From the NCBI RefSeq assembly GCF_001619615.1, contig NZ_LQQP01000006.1:42438-106437 (forward strand): a DNA stretch of 64,000 nucleotides, read 5' to 3'. Under the pieces are notes generated by a model. That model did not search any database. It saw only the letters and a program-made list of their open reading frames with translations, and was not told the DNA's origin. Shown here one piece after another: positions 1-8,381 of this stretch. The position numbers and the translations under genes are program-made. Origin of the DNA: Microbacterium sp. T32. GTDB taxonomy: Bacteria > Actinomycetota > Actinomycetes > Actinomycetales > Microbacteriaceae. The stretch's first letter is position 1. The number at the start of each line of letters is the position of its first letter.

Positions 1-219
1 CGGGACACGGTGTTCGTCCTCCGGGACGCCTCCGTCCCGCGTACCGAGGCCGAGTCGGAGGTGCGGCGCGCGTTCGCGGGCCATATGCCGCTGATCGATT
101 ACTCCGACACGCCCGATCTCGTGTTCGAGCACCACGCCGTCTCGGACGTGCACGATCTGTCGCTGCTCATGGAGAGTCGGCGGCTGCGCCCGGGCTCCGG
201 CGTGGTCCCCCACGGCTGA
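1..219 (+). CDS. C-terminal fragment of an unrecognised protein
   Basis: The reading frame is already open at the first base and ends at a TGA after 72 codons, so only the C-terminus is inside the window. The visible part is soluble-looking, acidic and His-containing (EHHAV, DVHDLSLLMESRRL), with no membrane segment and no motif I recognise. It is followed after 16 bases by the end of a convergent lipoprotein gene. High GC at third positions supports real coding. Function cannot be assigned from this fragment. Confidence 0.6.
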   Translation, partial: RDTVFVLRDASVPRTEAESEVRRAFAGHMPLIDYSDTPDLVFEHHAVSDVHDLSLLMESRRLRPGSGVVPHG

Positions 220-235
220 GCCCCGGCACATCCGG

Positions 236-1039
236 TCACTTGCTCGTCTGACCCCATCCGGGCGCACGGCCGTTGCTCGTGGTCGAGGCGGCGGGCTCAC
301 TCGCCGCCGCGGAGCCGTCCGACGAGAAGATGGCGATCGGCAGGTACTGGTAGACCGTCTGTTGGGTGAAGGAGGTGTCCGAGTTGGCCGTGCCCTCGAC
401 GAAGATGTTCAGCGCGAACTCGAGCGTGATGCCGTAGGTGTCGTTGGGCAGCTGACGGATCGAGGTCGAGGGCACGAGGAGCCCGCCCTGGAAGCTGTTG
501 AGCAGCAGGCCGCGGTCCGAGCGCAGCGTGTCCGACGGCACGAGGGTGCGCGGGTCGGCGCTGAACTGGAACGGGCTCGACACCTGTCCGCTGGACTGCG
601 CCGTCTGCGACGTGATGGAGACCGACGAGATGTAGACACGTCGCTTCTGGGCGAGGACCGCCTTCTCGTCGACGCGGTTGTCGTGCACGTTGAGCGCGAA
701 GCCGAACTGCTTCTCGTTCGACGTCGTCCATTCCATCGTTCGCTTCGGATCGTCCGCCCACACGTCGAGGCGCAGTTCCAGTCCGTCCGCCACCTCGGTC
801 GAGAGCGAGACCGAGCCGTCGTACGTGAAGCGCGAGTCGAACGGCATGGCCGTCGACGTCGCCTGCGGGGCGGGGGTCGCCACGACCACGGATTGCCCGC
901 CCCCGGAGGTCTGGGCCTGGATGGCGTTGAAGGCGTCGACGACCTGCGTGCACCCACTGAGGGTGATCGGTCCACCGAGGGCGACGACGGCGGCGAGCGC
1001 GAGGGCGCGCACGGCACGGCGGTGAGAGGAGCTGCTCAC
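236..1039 (-). CDS. Putative lipoprotein, paralogue of the one at 4000-4626
   Basis: This 267-residue protein starts at a GTG preceded by GGAGAG at a good distance. The N-terminus is a lipoprotein signal: basic residues, a hydrophobic run and a lipobox LSGC with Cys near residue 29. The mature part is rich in Ser, Thr and beta-strand-like segments and has no enzyme motif. Its second half (for example TLEFALNIFVEGTANSDTSF) aligns by eye with the lipoprotein at 4000-4626 (TLQFTYEFLLQTTPTSSEF), so the two look like diverged paralogues. It should be anchored on the outer face of the membrane. It is divergent from the histidine kinase gene and convergent with the truncated gene at the window edge. 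The role is unknown; association with the kinase is inferred from position only. Confidence 0.7.
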   Translation of the reverse strand: MSSSSHRRAVRALALAAVVALGGPITLSGCTQVVDAFNAIQAQTSGGGQSVVVATPAPQATSTAMPFDSRFTYDGSVSLSTEVADGLELRLDVWADDPKRTMEWTTSNEKQFGFALNVHDNRVDEKAVLAQKRRVYISSVSITSQTAQSSGQVSSPFQFSADPRTLVPSDTLRSDRGLLLNSFQGGLLVPSTSIRQLPNDTYGITLEFALNIFVEGTANSDTSFTQQTVYQYLPIAIFSSDGSAAASEPAASTTSNGRAPGWGQTSK

Positions 1040-1203
1040 GGGTCTCTCCAGAGTCTGAGGGCGCGGGCGCGCCGAGGTCGATGAACGACCATCACGCTGC
1101 GGGATGCAGGCCTCAGGGGGAGTCTGACCGGACGACGCGACGGGTAGGACGCGAAAGGGCGAGCAGAGACAGGATGGCGCGCAGAAGACTACACCATCGT
1201 CTA

Positions 1204-1209
1204 TACACT
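1204..1209 (+). promoter_or_regulatory. -10 element of a probably leaderless promoter (histidine kinase)
   Basis: TACACT fits the TANNNT consensus and ends seven bases before the ATG at 1217, so the start codon would coincide with the transcription start. No Shine-Dalgarno sequence precedes the ATG and no good -35 box is visible. Confidence 0.45.
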
Positions 1210-1216
1210 CGATCAC

Positions 1217-2884
1217 ATGGCAGCCGTGAGGAGCGTCCCGTCGGCGACACCGCCCGTCGCCGCGGAGGGCGACGACACCGGCGGACCGAGCAGCCGCACT
1301 CGCTCCGTCTGGCTGCTGCAGCTGGTCCTCGGCGCGAGCGTCGTGATCACGGTGCTGCTCGTCCAGGCGCTCGAGCCGTCCCTCTTCGCCGTGTGGACGT
1401 TCTCCACCGGGGTGGGCGTGGTCATCGCCCTGACCGCCGTCGCGATCATGGTTCCGTGGCATCGTTTGCCCCGGAACGCGGTGGCTCTCATCCCGTTCGG
1501 CGACATCATCGGGATCGGGCTGCTGAGCTTCGGCACCGACCTCCGATTCGGATTCTTCTGGGTCTTCCCGATCACCTGGATCGCCACCCATTTCGTCCTC
1601 AGCATGATGATCGCGGCGCTGGCCTCCGTGGGCGTGATCATCGTCGCGGATGCCTCGGCCAACGGCACCGGACCGGTGACGGCCCTCCGACTGATCGTCG
1701 TGCTGCTCTCGTTGACGTTCATAGCCATCACGGCATATTTGTCCTCGCGCCAGACACGCGCGTTCAAACAACTTCTCCGACGGCAGGCGAACAGGCTCCA
1801 GGGGACGCTGCAGCGGGTGACCGGACAGGAGCGTCGCGTGTCGCAGATGCTCAACGGTCTCGACACGGGGATCGCTCGTCTCTCGGCCGACGGCGAGGTC
1901 CTCGCCCTGAACGACACGTACGTCAGCCTCTACGGGATCGAGCGCGACGAGCCCTCCCGTCCGGGAGGGGCGGTGGAGTACGCGACGCTCCGGGGCGAGC
2001 CGCTGCCCGAAGCCGACCGTCCCTTCGCGCGCGCGGCGCGCGGTGAGCAGTTCGAGGACGAACGCGTCTGGCTCTTCGACGCGCAGGGCGACTGGCACGC
2101 GCTGTCCGCCTCGACTCGGCGCCTCGTGTCGTCCGACGAGCCCGAGAGCACGCTGCTGATCGTGCACGACATCACCGCGCTGATCGAGGCCGAGCGGGCC
2201 CGCGAGCGACTTGCCGCGACCGTGTCCCACGAGCTTCGCAACCCGCTCACCGCGATCATCGGGCACGCCGACCTGGCGCTGGACGCACCGGACCTCACAC
2301 CCAAGGTGCGCGAGCAACTGGAGGTCATCGCGGGTGCCGGCGAGCGCATGCAGACCCTGATCTCCGAGATCCTCGCCAACTCGCGGGGCGTGTTCCGCGA
2401 GGAGAAGACGGCGACGACGACGGATGCCAGTCGCATCATCGCCTCGTCCCTCGAGTCGTTCCGCCCAGCCGCGGCCGCCCGTCGCGTGAGCGTGAGCGAC
2501 GACCTCCCCGCCTCCGCGGAGGTGGTCGGGGACGGATTCCGGCTGCGGCAGGCGTTCGACAACATCCTCAGCAACGCCATCAAGTACACGCCGGGCGGCG
2601 GGAGCGTCCGCATCACGGGGAGGGTCTTCGACGATCACGTCGAACTGTCGTTCGCCGACACCGGGATCGGCATCCATCCCGAAGACCTGCCGCGGATCTT
2701 CGACCCGTACTTCCGGGCCCGCGCCGCCCGCGAGAGCGCGACGCCCGGCACGGGGCTCGGGATGGGGATCGTGCGCAGCATCATCGAGGAGCAGGGCGGC
2801 TCCCTCGAACTCGAGAGCGAGGTCGGTACCGGCACCACGGTCACCGTGCGGTTGCCCTCGCGGGCGGGGACCGCCGAAGGATGA
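1217..2884 (+). CDS. Membrane sensor histidine kinase with PAS-like domain
   Basis: This 555-residue protein has a membrane N-terminus of about six hydrophobic segments (residues 31-175), a linker, and a PAS-like sensor region (about 208-330). A HisKA dimerisation domain follows, with H-box SHELRNP and phosphoacceptor His338. The C-terminal HATPase domain carries the N box NAIKYTPGGG (Asn453), the G1 box DTGIGI (Asp481) and the G2 box GTGLGMGI. It should autophosphorylate on His and pass phosphate to a response regulator, but no regulator gene is adjacent, so it is an orphan kinase here. Its stop overlaps the start of the next gene as ATGA, so the two are translationally coupled. The absent Shine-Dalgarno sequence and the TACACT box just upstream suggest a leaderless transcript. 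Confidence 0.92.
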   Translation: MAAVRSVPSATPPVAAEGDDTGGPSSRTRSVWLLQLVLGASVVITVLLVQALEPSLFAVWTFSTGVGVVIALTAVAIMVPWHRLPRNAVALIPFGDIIGIGLLSFGTDLRFGFFWVFPITWIATHFVLSMMIAALASVGVIIVADASANGTGPVTALRLIVVLLSLTFIAITAYLSSRQTRAFKQLLRRQANRLQGTLQRVTGQERRVSQMLNGLDTGIARLSADGEVLALNDTYVSLYGIERDEPSRPGGAVEYATLRGEPLPEADRPFARAARGEQFEDERVWLFDAQGDWHALSASTRRLVSSDEPESTLLIVHDITALIEAERARERLAATVSHELRNPLTAIIGHADLALDAPDLTPKVREQLEVIAGAGERMQTLISEILANSRGVFREEKTATTTDASRIIASSLESFRPAAAARRVSVSDDLPASAEVVGDGFRLRQAFDNILSNAIKYTPGGGSVRITGRVFDDHVELSFADTGIGIHPEDLPRIFDPYFRARAARESATPGTGLGMGIVRSIIEEQGGSLELESEVGTGTTVTVRLPSRAGTAEG

Positions 2885-3999
2885 CACCGCAGGAGACACT
2901 CGCCAACCTGGGGTTGGCGCAGGCCACCGTGGCCACGCTCGCCACGGTCATGGTGATCGGCCTGGGGTTCCTCCACCGCCCGTCGCGGGCTGCCCTCCTC
3001 TGGTCTCTCGCCTTCGTGCTGGCGATGACGAGCACGTGGATCTCGGTGGCGGGTTCGGTGATGGACGACGAGGCGGTCCGACGGGCCGGCCTGGGTCTCA
3101 TGCTCGGCGCCCCGGCGCTCATCTGGTCGGGCTTCCGCGCCCGTCGGAACGTGTCGGCGCTGCCCTGGATCGCGGTGCTGCAGTCGGCGGCGACCGCCCT
3201 CGCGTTCGTCCTGGCCGTCCAGCCCCAGGTGTACGGGATGACGTTCCGCGTGGCGTTCCTGGGTGCCGCGGTGTTCGCCGGTCTGACCATCGTCGAGGTG
3301 CGTCAGGCCGCCGATCGGTTGGAACGACTCGCGCTCCCTCTGACGGTGGCCTCGAGCGGGTTCGTCGCCCTGGGCGTCGCGATCGTCGTGGCCGGCCTCG
3401 CGCTTCCGTCGAACGCCCAGGACTTGCAGCTCCCCCGGATCCTCAACGGTCTCGCCATGCTGATCTACCTCGTGTGCGCGACGGTCAGCATCCTGTACTT
3501 CACGTCGGTGTCCCCCGTCGGGACGCGTGCGGCGAGTTCGTGGCCGCAGTTCTCCGTCACGGCCGCCGATCGCCTCACACGTGCCCGCCGCTTGCAGGAG
3601 ACCTCCTGGGCCGTGCTCGCCATCCACCTCGACGACCCGGATCAGATCCGGAGCACGATCGGGGAGAACAACTGGAACCGGGTGGTCGCCGCCTTCGAGA
3701 CCCTGGTCGCCTTCTCTCTCCCCGCCGAGGCCGACCTCGGGCGCCCGGCGCGCGGACGCATGGTCGCGGTGGTGTGCCGTCCCGGTCCCGTGCTGCGCGA
3801 ACACGTGCGCACGCTTCTTCGCCGGGTGACCGAGATGGATGCCGAGGAGTGGACCGAGGTCCAGCTGTCGGCGAGCGTAGGATGGGTGCCGGCGGAGTCG
3901 GCGGACTACGACCTCGCGGAGCTCGTGCGCCGGGCCGATGCCGCCGCCCTCACCGCCACGGCTCTCGGGGGCGACCGCTGGGAGCGCCTCCGCGCGTGA
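2881..3999 (+). CDS. Membrane protein with degenerate GGDEF-like domain
   Basis: This 372-residue protein has about six to seven hydrophobic segments in residues 12-208, then a soluble C-terminal domain. The domain has the outline of a GGDEF domain: AIHLDD near residue 247, the SASVGWV strand near 330, and LAELVRRADAAALTATALGG at 346-364, which resembles the usual final helix. Where the GG(D/E)EF signature belongs (about 286-297) the sequence reads GRPARGRMVAV, so catalytic diguanylate cyclase activity is very unlikely. It overlaps the kinase gene by ATGA and ends against the convergent lipoprotein gene. It may sense or transmit with the kinase. The domain assignment is by pattern and less certain than the membrane topology. 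Confidence 0.7.
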   Translation: MTPQETLANLGLAQATVATLATVMVIGLGFLHRPSRAALLWSLAFVLAMTSTWISVAGSVMDDEAVRRAGLGLMLGAPALIWSGFRARRNVSALPWIAVLQSAATALAFVLAVQPQVYGMTFRVAFLGAAVFAGLTIVEVRQAADRLERLALPLTVASSGFVALGVAIVVAGLALPSNAQDLQLPRILNGLAMLIYLVCATVSILYFTSVSPVGTRAASSWPQFSVTAADRLTRARRLQETSWAVLAIHLDDPDQIRSTIGENNWNRVVAAFETLVAFSLPAEADLGRPARGRMVAVVCRPGPVLREHVRTLLRRVTEMDAEEWTEVQLSASVGWVPAESADYDLAELVRRADAAALTATALGGDRWERLRA

Positions 4000-4626
4000 T
4001 CAGCCGCCGGGGGACGGCGCGATGGCGACGGTGAGGGTATCGCTCGCGGTCTGCTTGGCGAACTCGCTCGACGTCGGAGTGGTCTGCAGGAGGAACTCGT
4101 AGGTGAACTGCAGTGTCACGAAGGTCGCCTCCGCCGGGACCTCTCCGACGTTGAAGGTCTGCGAGTAGCTGTACGGCGACAGAACCAGGTACCCCGGCGG
4201 GTTGCTCTGATCGACCTGTGGTGCGAGCGGGGCGAACGACTGCGTCGCATTGCCCGGCACCGCCGTCATGGTCGCGCGCTGCAGGTACACCTTCTGCCCG
4301 TCGTCCGGCGTGACGGTCGTGACCATGGAGATGCTGACCGGCTTCAGGGCCGACGCGGTCCACCGGTCCATCGACAGCGTCGACCAGTAGTTCACGGTCG
4401 CCGCGATAGCCCCCGCGGTGACCTTCTTCTGGGTCGACCCGCTCGACAGATCATTGGGCACGGGCACGGGAACCGGCACGGTCGATGCCGAGGGGGTGGG
4501 CGACGGCGTCGTCTCTCCCCCGGCCTGGGCCCACGGCGGCGCTCCGCACGCGGCGAGCGCGAGAAGCATCGTGACCGCGCCGGACGCGGTGAGCACGGCC
4601 CGGCCGCGTCGCACCCGATCCCCCAT
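4000..4626 (-). CDS. Putative lipoprotein, paralogue of the one at 236-1039
   Basis: This 208-residue protein has a lipoprotein signal (LLALAAC lipobox, Cys near residue 27), then a Pro/Ser/Thr/Val-rich linker (about 35-60) and a mature domain ending TLTVAIAPSPGG. GGAGG precedes the ATG closely, and a TAGACT box (complement of 4651-4656) is a plausible -10. The mature domain resembles the lipoprotein at 236-1039 in the segments around KVYLQRATMT and VTLQFTYEFLLQ. The two paralogues bracket the kinase/GGDEF-like pair. The stop codon abuts that of the convergent membrane gene. No enzymatic motif is visible. Confidence 0.7.
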   Translation of the reverse strand: MGDRVRRGRAVLTASGAVTMLLALAACGAPPWAQAGGETTPSPTPSASTVPVPVPVPNDLSSGSTQKKVTAGAIAATVNYWSTLSMDRWTASALKPVSISMVTTVTPDDGQKVYLQRATMTAVPGNATQSFAPLAPQVDQSNPPGYLVLSPYSYSQTFNVGEVPAEATFVTLQFTYEFLLQTTPTSSEFAKQTASDTLTVAIAPSPGG

Positions 4627-4699
4627 GAATCCTCCTGTGATGTTCTGTCGAGTCTAGGCGGCGGACCGGGCGGTGGCGGCGCAGGCCGGTGCGACCACC

Positions 4700-4705
4700 T
4701 AGGGT
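4700..4705 (+). promoter_or_regulatory. -10 element of a probably leaderless promoter (DUF4012 gene)
   Basis: TAGGGT lies six bases upstream of the GTG at 4712 and no Shine-Dalgarno sequence is present. The same hexamer and spacing precede truA on the other strand. Confidence 0.45.
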
Positions 4706-4711
4706 GCTCGC

Positions 4712-6478
4712 GTGACGCCTCGCTTCTCGCGCCGCTCCGTCGGCTCCGTCGAACGGGTGCTGGTCACCCTCACCGCGCTCGTAGTGGTCCTGGGGCTGGG
4801 GGCGGCCGTCTGGCTCGCCGTGCGCGGGGCTGTGGCGTATCGCCATCTTTCTGCCGCTCGTGCCGCCCTGAGTACTGTGACCACGGCCGACGACCCGATG
4901 GGATGGACCGACGCACTCGGGGAGAGCGCCGAAGACCTCGCGGCGGCGCACGCGCTCACGGACGACCCCGTGTGGTCCGCGGCGGGAGCCGTGCCGTGGA
5001 TCGGCCCGCAGCTGACGGCGATGGCGGGTGCGGCGGCCGCGGGCGACCGGGCCCTGCGCGCCCTCACGGGCCTCGGCGACGTGGCATCCGCCCTGTCCTC
5101 GGGTTCCCTGCGCACGCCGGAAGGCGGGTACGACGTGGAACTGCTGGCCTCGTGGGAGCCGCCCGCCCGCGCGGCCCAAGCGAGTCTCGCGGATGCGATG
5201 GCGGAGATGTCGTCCGTCGACGTCGCCGACGCGCTCCCGTCCGTCGCAGACCTGTTCGCCCGTGCCCGCGAGATCCTCACGGAGGCGTACGGCGCCGTCG
5301 ATGCGCTCCATCGCACCACGCAACTCCTGCCGACCATGTTGGGGTCCGAGCGGCCGAGGTCGTATCTCGTGGTGTTCCAGAACAATGCCGAGTGGCGTTC
5401 GCTGGGCGGCGTCGTCGGCGCCGTCGCGCAGATCGACGCCGACGACGGGCGCCTCTCCCTCAGCGCGCAGGCATCGTCGGCCGACTTCCACGGGGGCGGA
5501 GGGCAGCCCGTCGCGACGATCCCCGATGGTCTGCGACCCCTCTTCGACGATCGCCCCGCGCAGTACATCCAGGACGTGACGCAGGTGCCCGACTTCGCGG
5601 TCGGTGCACCCCTCGCGCGCGAGATGTGGCGACGGCAGACCGGGACGGAGGTCGACGGTGTGATCGCGGTCGATGCCGTCGCCCTCTCCTCGCTCTTGGA
5701 GGCGACCGGTCCGGTGACCCTCCCCACGGGCGATGTCCTGACCAGCGCGGATGCCGTTCCCCTCCTCCTCGATGAGGTCTACCGCCGGTATCCCGACCCG
5801 AAGAGCCAGGATGTGTTCTTCCAATCCGCCGCCGCGGCGGTCTTCAGCGCCCTCGCCGAGGGGCGTGCCGACACCGGCGTTCTCGTCGAGGCACTCGCCC
5901 GCGTCGGCAGCGAACGCCGACTGCTCGTGTGGAGCGCCGACCCGGACGAGCAGTCCGTGCTCGACGGGACGAACCTGCAGGGGTCGCTCCCGGACAGCGA
6001 TGGTGGGCGCACCTCCATCGGGGTCTACCTGAACGATGGCACGGGCTCCAAGATGGACTACTACATGCGGACAGGCATGGCCGCGACGTGGTGTGCCGAT
6101 GGCGCGGCCGGCCTCCGCGTGACACTCCGCAACGACGCTCCGGATCCGGCGACGCTGCCCGGGTACGTCACCGGTGGCGGCGCGTACGGCGTGCCCGCCG
6201 GCCAAACGCTCTCCGGTGTCTACATCGTTCTTCCGCCGGATGCCCACGTCGACAGGCGTCAGGCCACCGGGAGCGGCGCGCCGTCGGGATTCGTGGGCGG
6301 AGACGACCGGGGAAGAGAGGTGCTGAAGTGGTCGGTGCTGCTTGCCCCCGGCGAGTCCGCGACTCTGAATCTGAGGATCGCGACGCCGCCGACCGTCGGT
6401 CTGGAGGTGGTGTCGACACCGACGCTTTACGCAACCGAAATCCCCGTGGATGGCGCCCCGTGCGCGAATGAGGGATAG
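4712..6478 (+). CDS. DUF4012 family membrane-anchored protein
   Basis: This 588-residue protein has a short basic N-terminus, one membrane segment (about residues 13-37) and a long extracytoplasmic part. The family hallmark FQNNAEWRSLGG occurs near residue 222, followed by a typical VDGVIAVDAVALSSLLEATG stretch. A homologue with the equivalent FQNNAEIRATGG lies at 49777-51696. DUF4012 proteins are common in actinobacteria, often beside glycosyltransferase genes, and their function is not established. The GTG start is chosen because a TAGGGT box sits six bases upstream. Two small secreted-protein genes follow on the same strand, which suggests a cell-surface role. Confidence 0.85.
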   Translation: MTPRFSRRSVGSVERVLVTLTALVVVLGLGAAVWLAVRGAVAYRHLSAARAALSTVTTADDPMGWTDALGESAEDLAAAHALTDDPVWSAAGAVPWIGPQLTAMAGAAAAGDRALRALTGLGDVASALSSGSLRTPEGGYDVELLASWEPPARAAQASLADAMAEMSSVDVADALPSVADLFARAREILTEAYGAVDALHRTTQLLPTMLGSERPRSYLVVFQNNAEWRSLGGVVGAVAQIDADDGRLSLSAQASSADFHGGGGQPVATIPDGLRPLFDDRPAQYIQDVTQVPDFAVGAPLAREMWRRQTGTEVDGVIAVDAVALSSLLEATGPVTLPTGDVLTSADAVPLLLDEVYRRYPDPKSQDVFFQSAAAAVFSALAEGRADTGVLVEALARVGSERRLLVWSADPDEQSVLDGTNLQGSLPDSDGGRTSIGVYLNDGTGSKMDYYMRTGMAATWCADGAAGLRVTLRNDAPDPATLPGYVTGGGAYGVPAGQTLSGVYIVLPPDAHVDRRQATGSGAPSGFVGGDDRGREVLKWSVLLAPGESATLNLRIATPPTVGLEVVSTPTLYATEIPVDGAPCANEG

Positions 6479-6572
6479 TCGAAGAGGCGGATCGCGCTGT
6501 CGGGCGCGAGCATTCGCTGGCCCGTGGCACGTGCCGTGCTCGGACTTCTGTCCTCGACGCTGGAGAGTGCAC

Positions 6573-6827
6573 ATGAAGACGACGATCGTCCGTTCCCTGG
6601 CCGCCACTGCGCTCGTCGCGGGCGCCCTTTTCTCGGTTCCGACCGGCGCCCTGGCGGCGACGGTGGGCTCCCCCGACGATGCTCCCGTGCACGCCGCGGT
6701 CAGCACGACCGGCGGCGTCGCCCCCGTTCTCGGGTTTTGGATCGGCGGGGGGACCCTCGCCCTCATCGGCGGTGCGGTCGCCGTGGGCACCACCGTTCGT
6801 CGGCACCGGAACGATCTCGACGTCTGA
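6573..6827 (+). CDS. Small secreted protein with C-terminal membrane anchor
   Basis: This 84-residue protein has a signal peptide (MKTTIVRSLAATALVAG, likely cut after ALA near residue 28), a short Ser/Val-rich middle, one hydrophobic segment (about 53-73) and a basic tail TVRRHRNDLDV. It has the size and layout of a sortase substrate but lacks an LPXTG- or LAXTG-like motif before the membrane segment, so it is probably held only by the membrane. GGAGAG precedes the ATG, which decides this start over in-frame upstream codons. It lies between the DUF4012 gene and the LAXTG surface protein gene. Function unknown. Confidence 0.65.
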   Translation: MKTTIVRSLAATALVAGALFSVPTGALAATVGSPDDAPVHAAVSTTGGVAPVLGFWIGGGTLALIGGAVAVGTTVRRHRNDLDV

Positions 6828-6837
6828 TTCAGGTGGG

Positions 6838-6882
6838 CCCGCGCGCACAGCACGCGGGTGATTTCCGCCACGCCACGGCGTG
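6838..6882. repeat. Two short inverted repeats between small surface-protein genes
   Basis: CCCGCG (6838-6843) pairs with CGCGGG (6853-6858), and CACGCC (6869-6874) pairs with GGCGTG (6877-6882). They follow the stop codon of the 84-residue protein and may act as a weak terminator or processing site. There is no T-run. Confidence 0.35.
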
Positions 6883-7007
6883 AAAGGCCCCGAAACGGCG
6901 GGTCCCCTGGGCACTGACCTCGGGAGACTGGCTGCACGATCGGCGTCCCCGAAGACCCGCTCGTGATCACCTACCCGGCCGTACCCGCCACCGAGATGGG
7001 GCTCACC

Positions 7008-7562
7008 ATGAAGAACACGATCCTCCGTGCCGTCGCAGCGCTCTCGCTGGCGGCCGCCGCTTTGATGGCCCCCACGGCCGCCCACGCGTACACCGATCCG
7101 GCCGTCGTCATCGCCACCCCGAGCACGATCACCGCGGGCGGTACCAGCACCTTCACCACCGACCTCGCACCGTTCGCGACCTCCGAGAGCATCCAGATCT
7201 CGATCACGGGTGAGAGTGCCGGCGGCGCCAAGCTCGCCTTCGTCAAAGCCGCGGTCGAGACCAACGCCTCGCTGACGACACAGGCCGTGCAGGGCAAGCT
7301 CAACGTGCCGATCACGTTCCCCACGAACGGCCTCGGCACCTACGACCTCACCTTCACCGGTGCGACGAGCGGTGTCGTCCTGCACTCGCAGATCACGGTC
7401 GTCGCGCCCAGCAGCGCGTCCGGGTCGAAGGCCGGTCTCGCCGTCACGGGCATCGACACCGACAACACGCTCGGCCTGTGGCTGGCCGGGGGCGCTCTCG
7501 TCGTCGCGGGAGCAGCGGTCGGGATCGGCGCGGCCGCCCGGCGCCGTCGCGCCGCCGCCTGA
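7008..7562 (+). CDS. Surface protein with LAXTG sorting signal (class E sortase substrate type)
   Basis: This 184-residue protein has a signal peptide (MKNTILRAVAALSLAAAALM, cut near AHA at residue 27), a Thr/Ser-rich beta-type domain of about 100 residues, and a classical wall-sorting tail. The tail consists of LAVTG near residue 145, a hydrophobic segment and the basic end RRRRAAA. LAXTG is the motif recognised by actinobacterial class E sortases, so the protein is probably attached to peptidoglycan. No sortase gene is in the window. ATG 7008 is preferred over the in-frame ATG at 6996 because it gives a normal signal peptide. A strong hairpin follows the stop. Confidence 0.75.
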   Translation: MKNTILRAVAALSLAAAALMAPTAAHAYTDPAVVIATPSTITAGGTSTFTTDLAPFATSESIQISITGESAGGAKLAFVKAAVETNASLTTQAVQGKLNVPITFPTNGLGTYDLTFTGATSGVVLHSQITVVAPSSASGSKAGLAVTGIDTDNTLGLWLAGGALVVAGAAVGIGAAARRRRAAA

Positions 7563-7577
7563 CACGCGCCCCAACCT

Positions 7578-7613
7578 CGCAGCGGGGGTCGTCTTCGGAC
7601 GGCCCCCGCTGCG
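7578..7613. terminator. Strong bidirectional hairpin terminator with UUCG loop
   Basis: CGCAGCGGGGGTCGTC (7578-7593) pairs with GACGGCCCCCGCTGCG (7598-7613) with one G-U pair, closing a TTCG tetraloop. It lies between two convergent genes ending at 7562 and 7631 and can serve both. Confidence 0.85.
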
Positions 7614-7630
7614 TCGTCGACGACAACGAC

Positions 7631-8326
7631 TCAGGCGACGCCCGTGGGCTGAGTCGCCGCAGCTGCCTCCGCCGTGATGAGGATCGGCAGATGGTCGCTG
7701 AGTCCCTGTGGGAGGGTTCGGATGTGTGCGATGTCGAACCCGATCGACGTCGCGAAGTCGTAGTGCCCCCGGAAGAAGCGATACCTCGTGTACGTGCGGG
7801 AGTCGCTCAGCGTCAGTTCGTACCCCTGGTCGCGGACGGCCTGACCCAGGTTCTCCTTGAAGACGGGGTAGTTGTAGTCCCCGACCATGAGCGCCGGGAG
7901 GCCGGGCCCGAGATTCTGCAGTTCCGCGAGCGCGGTGCGGATCTGGTGGCGTCGGAGCGAGTTCAACGCCGTGAGGGGTGCGGCGTGGAAGGACGCCACG
8001 ATGATCTCGTGGCCGTCGTCGATGTCGCGGAGTCGGACGCCGAGCATTCGCTCCTCGGCGGGCTTCAGAACATAGTCGTGAAGCGACTTCTTCAAGGCGA
8101 TCGCTCGCACCTCCACGGCCCGGAACGTGTTCTCGCGATAGTAGACGGCCAGGCCGAGGCGGTTGCGCTGAGTGGCCTCCGCCAAGCGCAGCCCCGAGAT
8201 CTCGTCCGGGATGTCACGCGTGTCGCATTCCTGAAGACAGAGGACATCGACGGCGTGCGCATCAACGAGAGCGGCGAGCTCCCCCGCCGCGCGATGCTTC
8301 CGCAAGTTGTACGAAATGACCTTCAT
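7631..8326 (-). CDS. Endonuclease/exonuclease/phosphatase (EEP) family protein
   Basis: This 231-residue protein begins MKVISYNLRKH and has the conserved EEP stations in order: an N-terminal Asn strand, CLQEC with the metal-binding Glu, FHAAPLT (the catalytic His region), GDYNY (the usual GDFN loop) and the final SDHLPI with Asp-His. All key residues appear present, so it should be a Mg-dependent phosphodiesterase or phosphatase. The substrate cannot be told from sequence, and nucleic acid and phospholipid headgroups are both known in the family. It is slightly short for the fold. It is convergent with the LAXTG protein gene, and a TAGGCT box nine bases upstream may give it a nearly leaderless mRNA. 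Confidence 0.85.
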   Translation of the reverse strand: MKVISYNLRKHRAAGELAALVDAHAVDVLCLQECDTRDIPDEISGLRLAEATQRNRLGLAVYYRENTFRAVEVRAIALKKSLHDYVLKPAEERMLGVRLRDIDDGHEIIVASFHAAPLTALNSLRRHQIRTALAELQNLGPGLPALMVGDYNYPVFKENLGQAVRDQGYELTLSDSRTYTRYRFFRGHYDFATSIGFDIAHIRTLPQGLSDHLPILITAEAAAATQPTGVA

Positions 8327-8335
8327 GGCGATGCC

Positions 8336-8341
8336 AGCCTA
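8336..8341 (-). promoter_or_regulatory. -10 element for the EEP-family gene
   Basis: TAGGCT on the minus strand lies nine bases before the ATG at 8326, which would give a mRNA leader of only a few bases. Confidence 0.3.
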
Positions 8342-8381
8342 GGGCGGTGCACCCTTGCGGGGCCTGAGGGTTGCGGAACGC

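Noticed and set aside
1213..2899. Very long open frames antisense to the histidine kinase
   Set aside because: They are shadows produced by high GC; the kinase on the other strand has all catalytic motifs and the antisense products are Arg/Gly/Asp-rich without motifs.
4451..6970. An 839-codon minus-strand frame over the DUF4012 gene
   Set aside because: The plus-strand product has the DUF4012 hallmark and a signal anchor, while the antisense frame gives an Arg/Gly/His-rich sequence without any domain.
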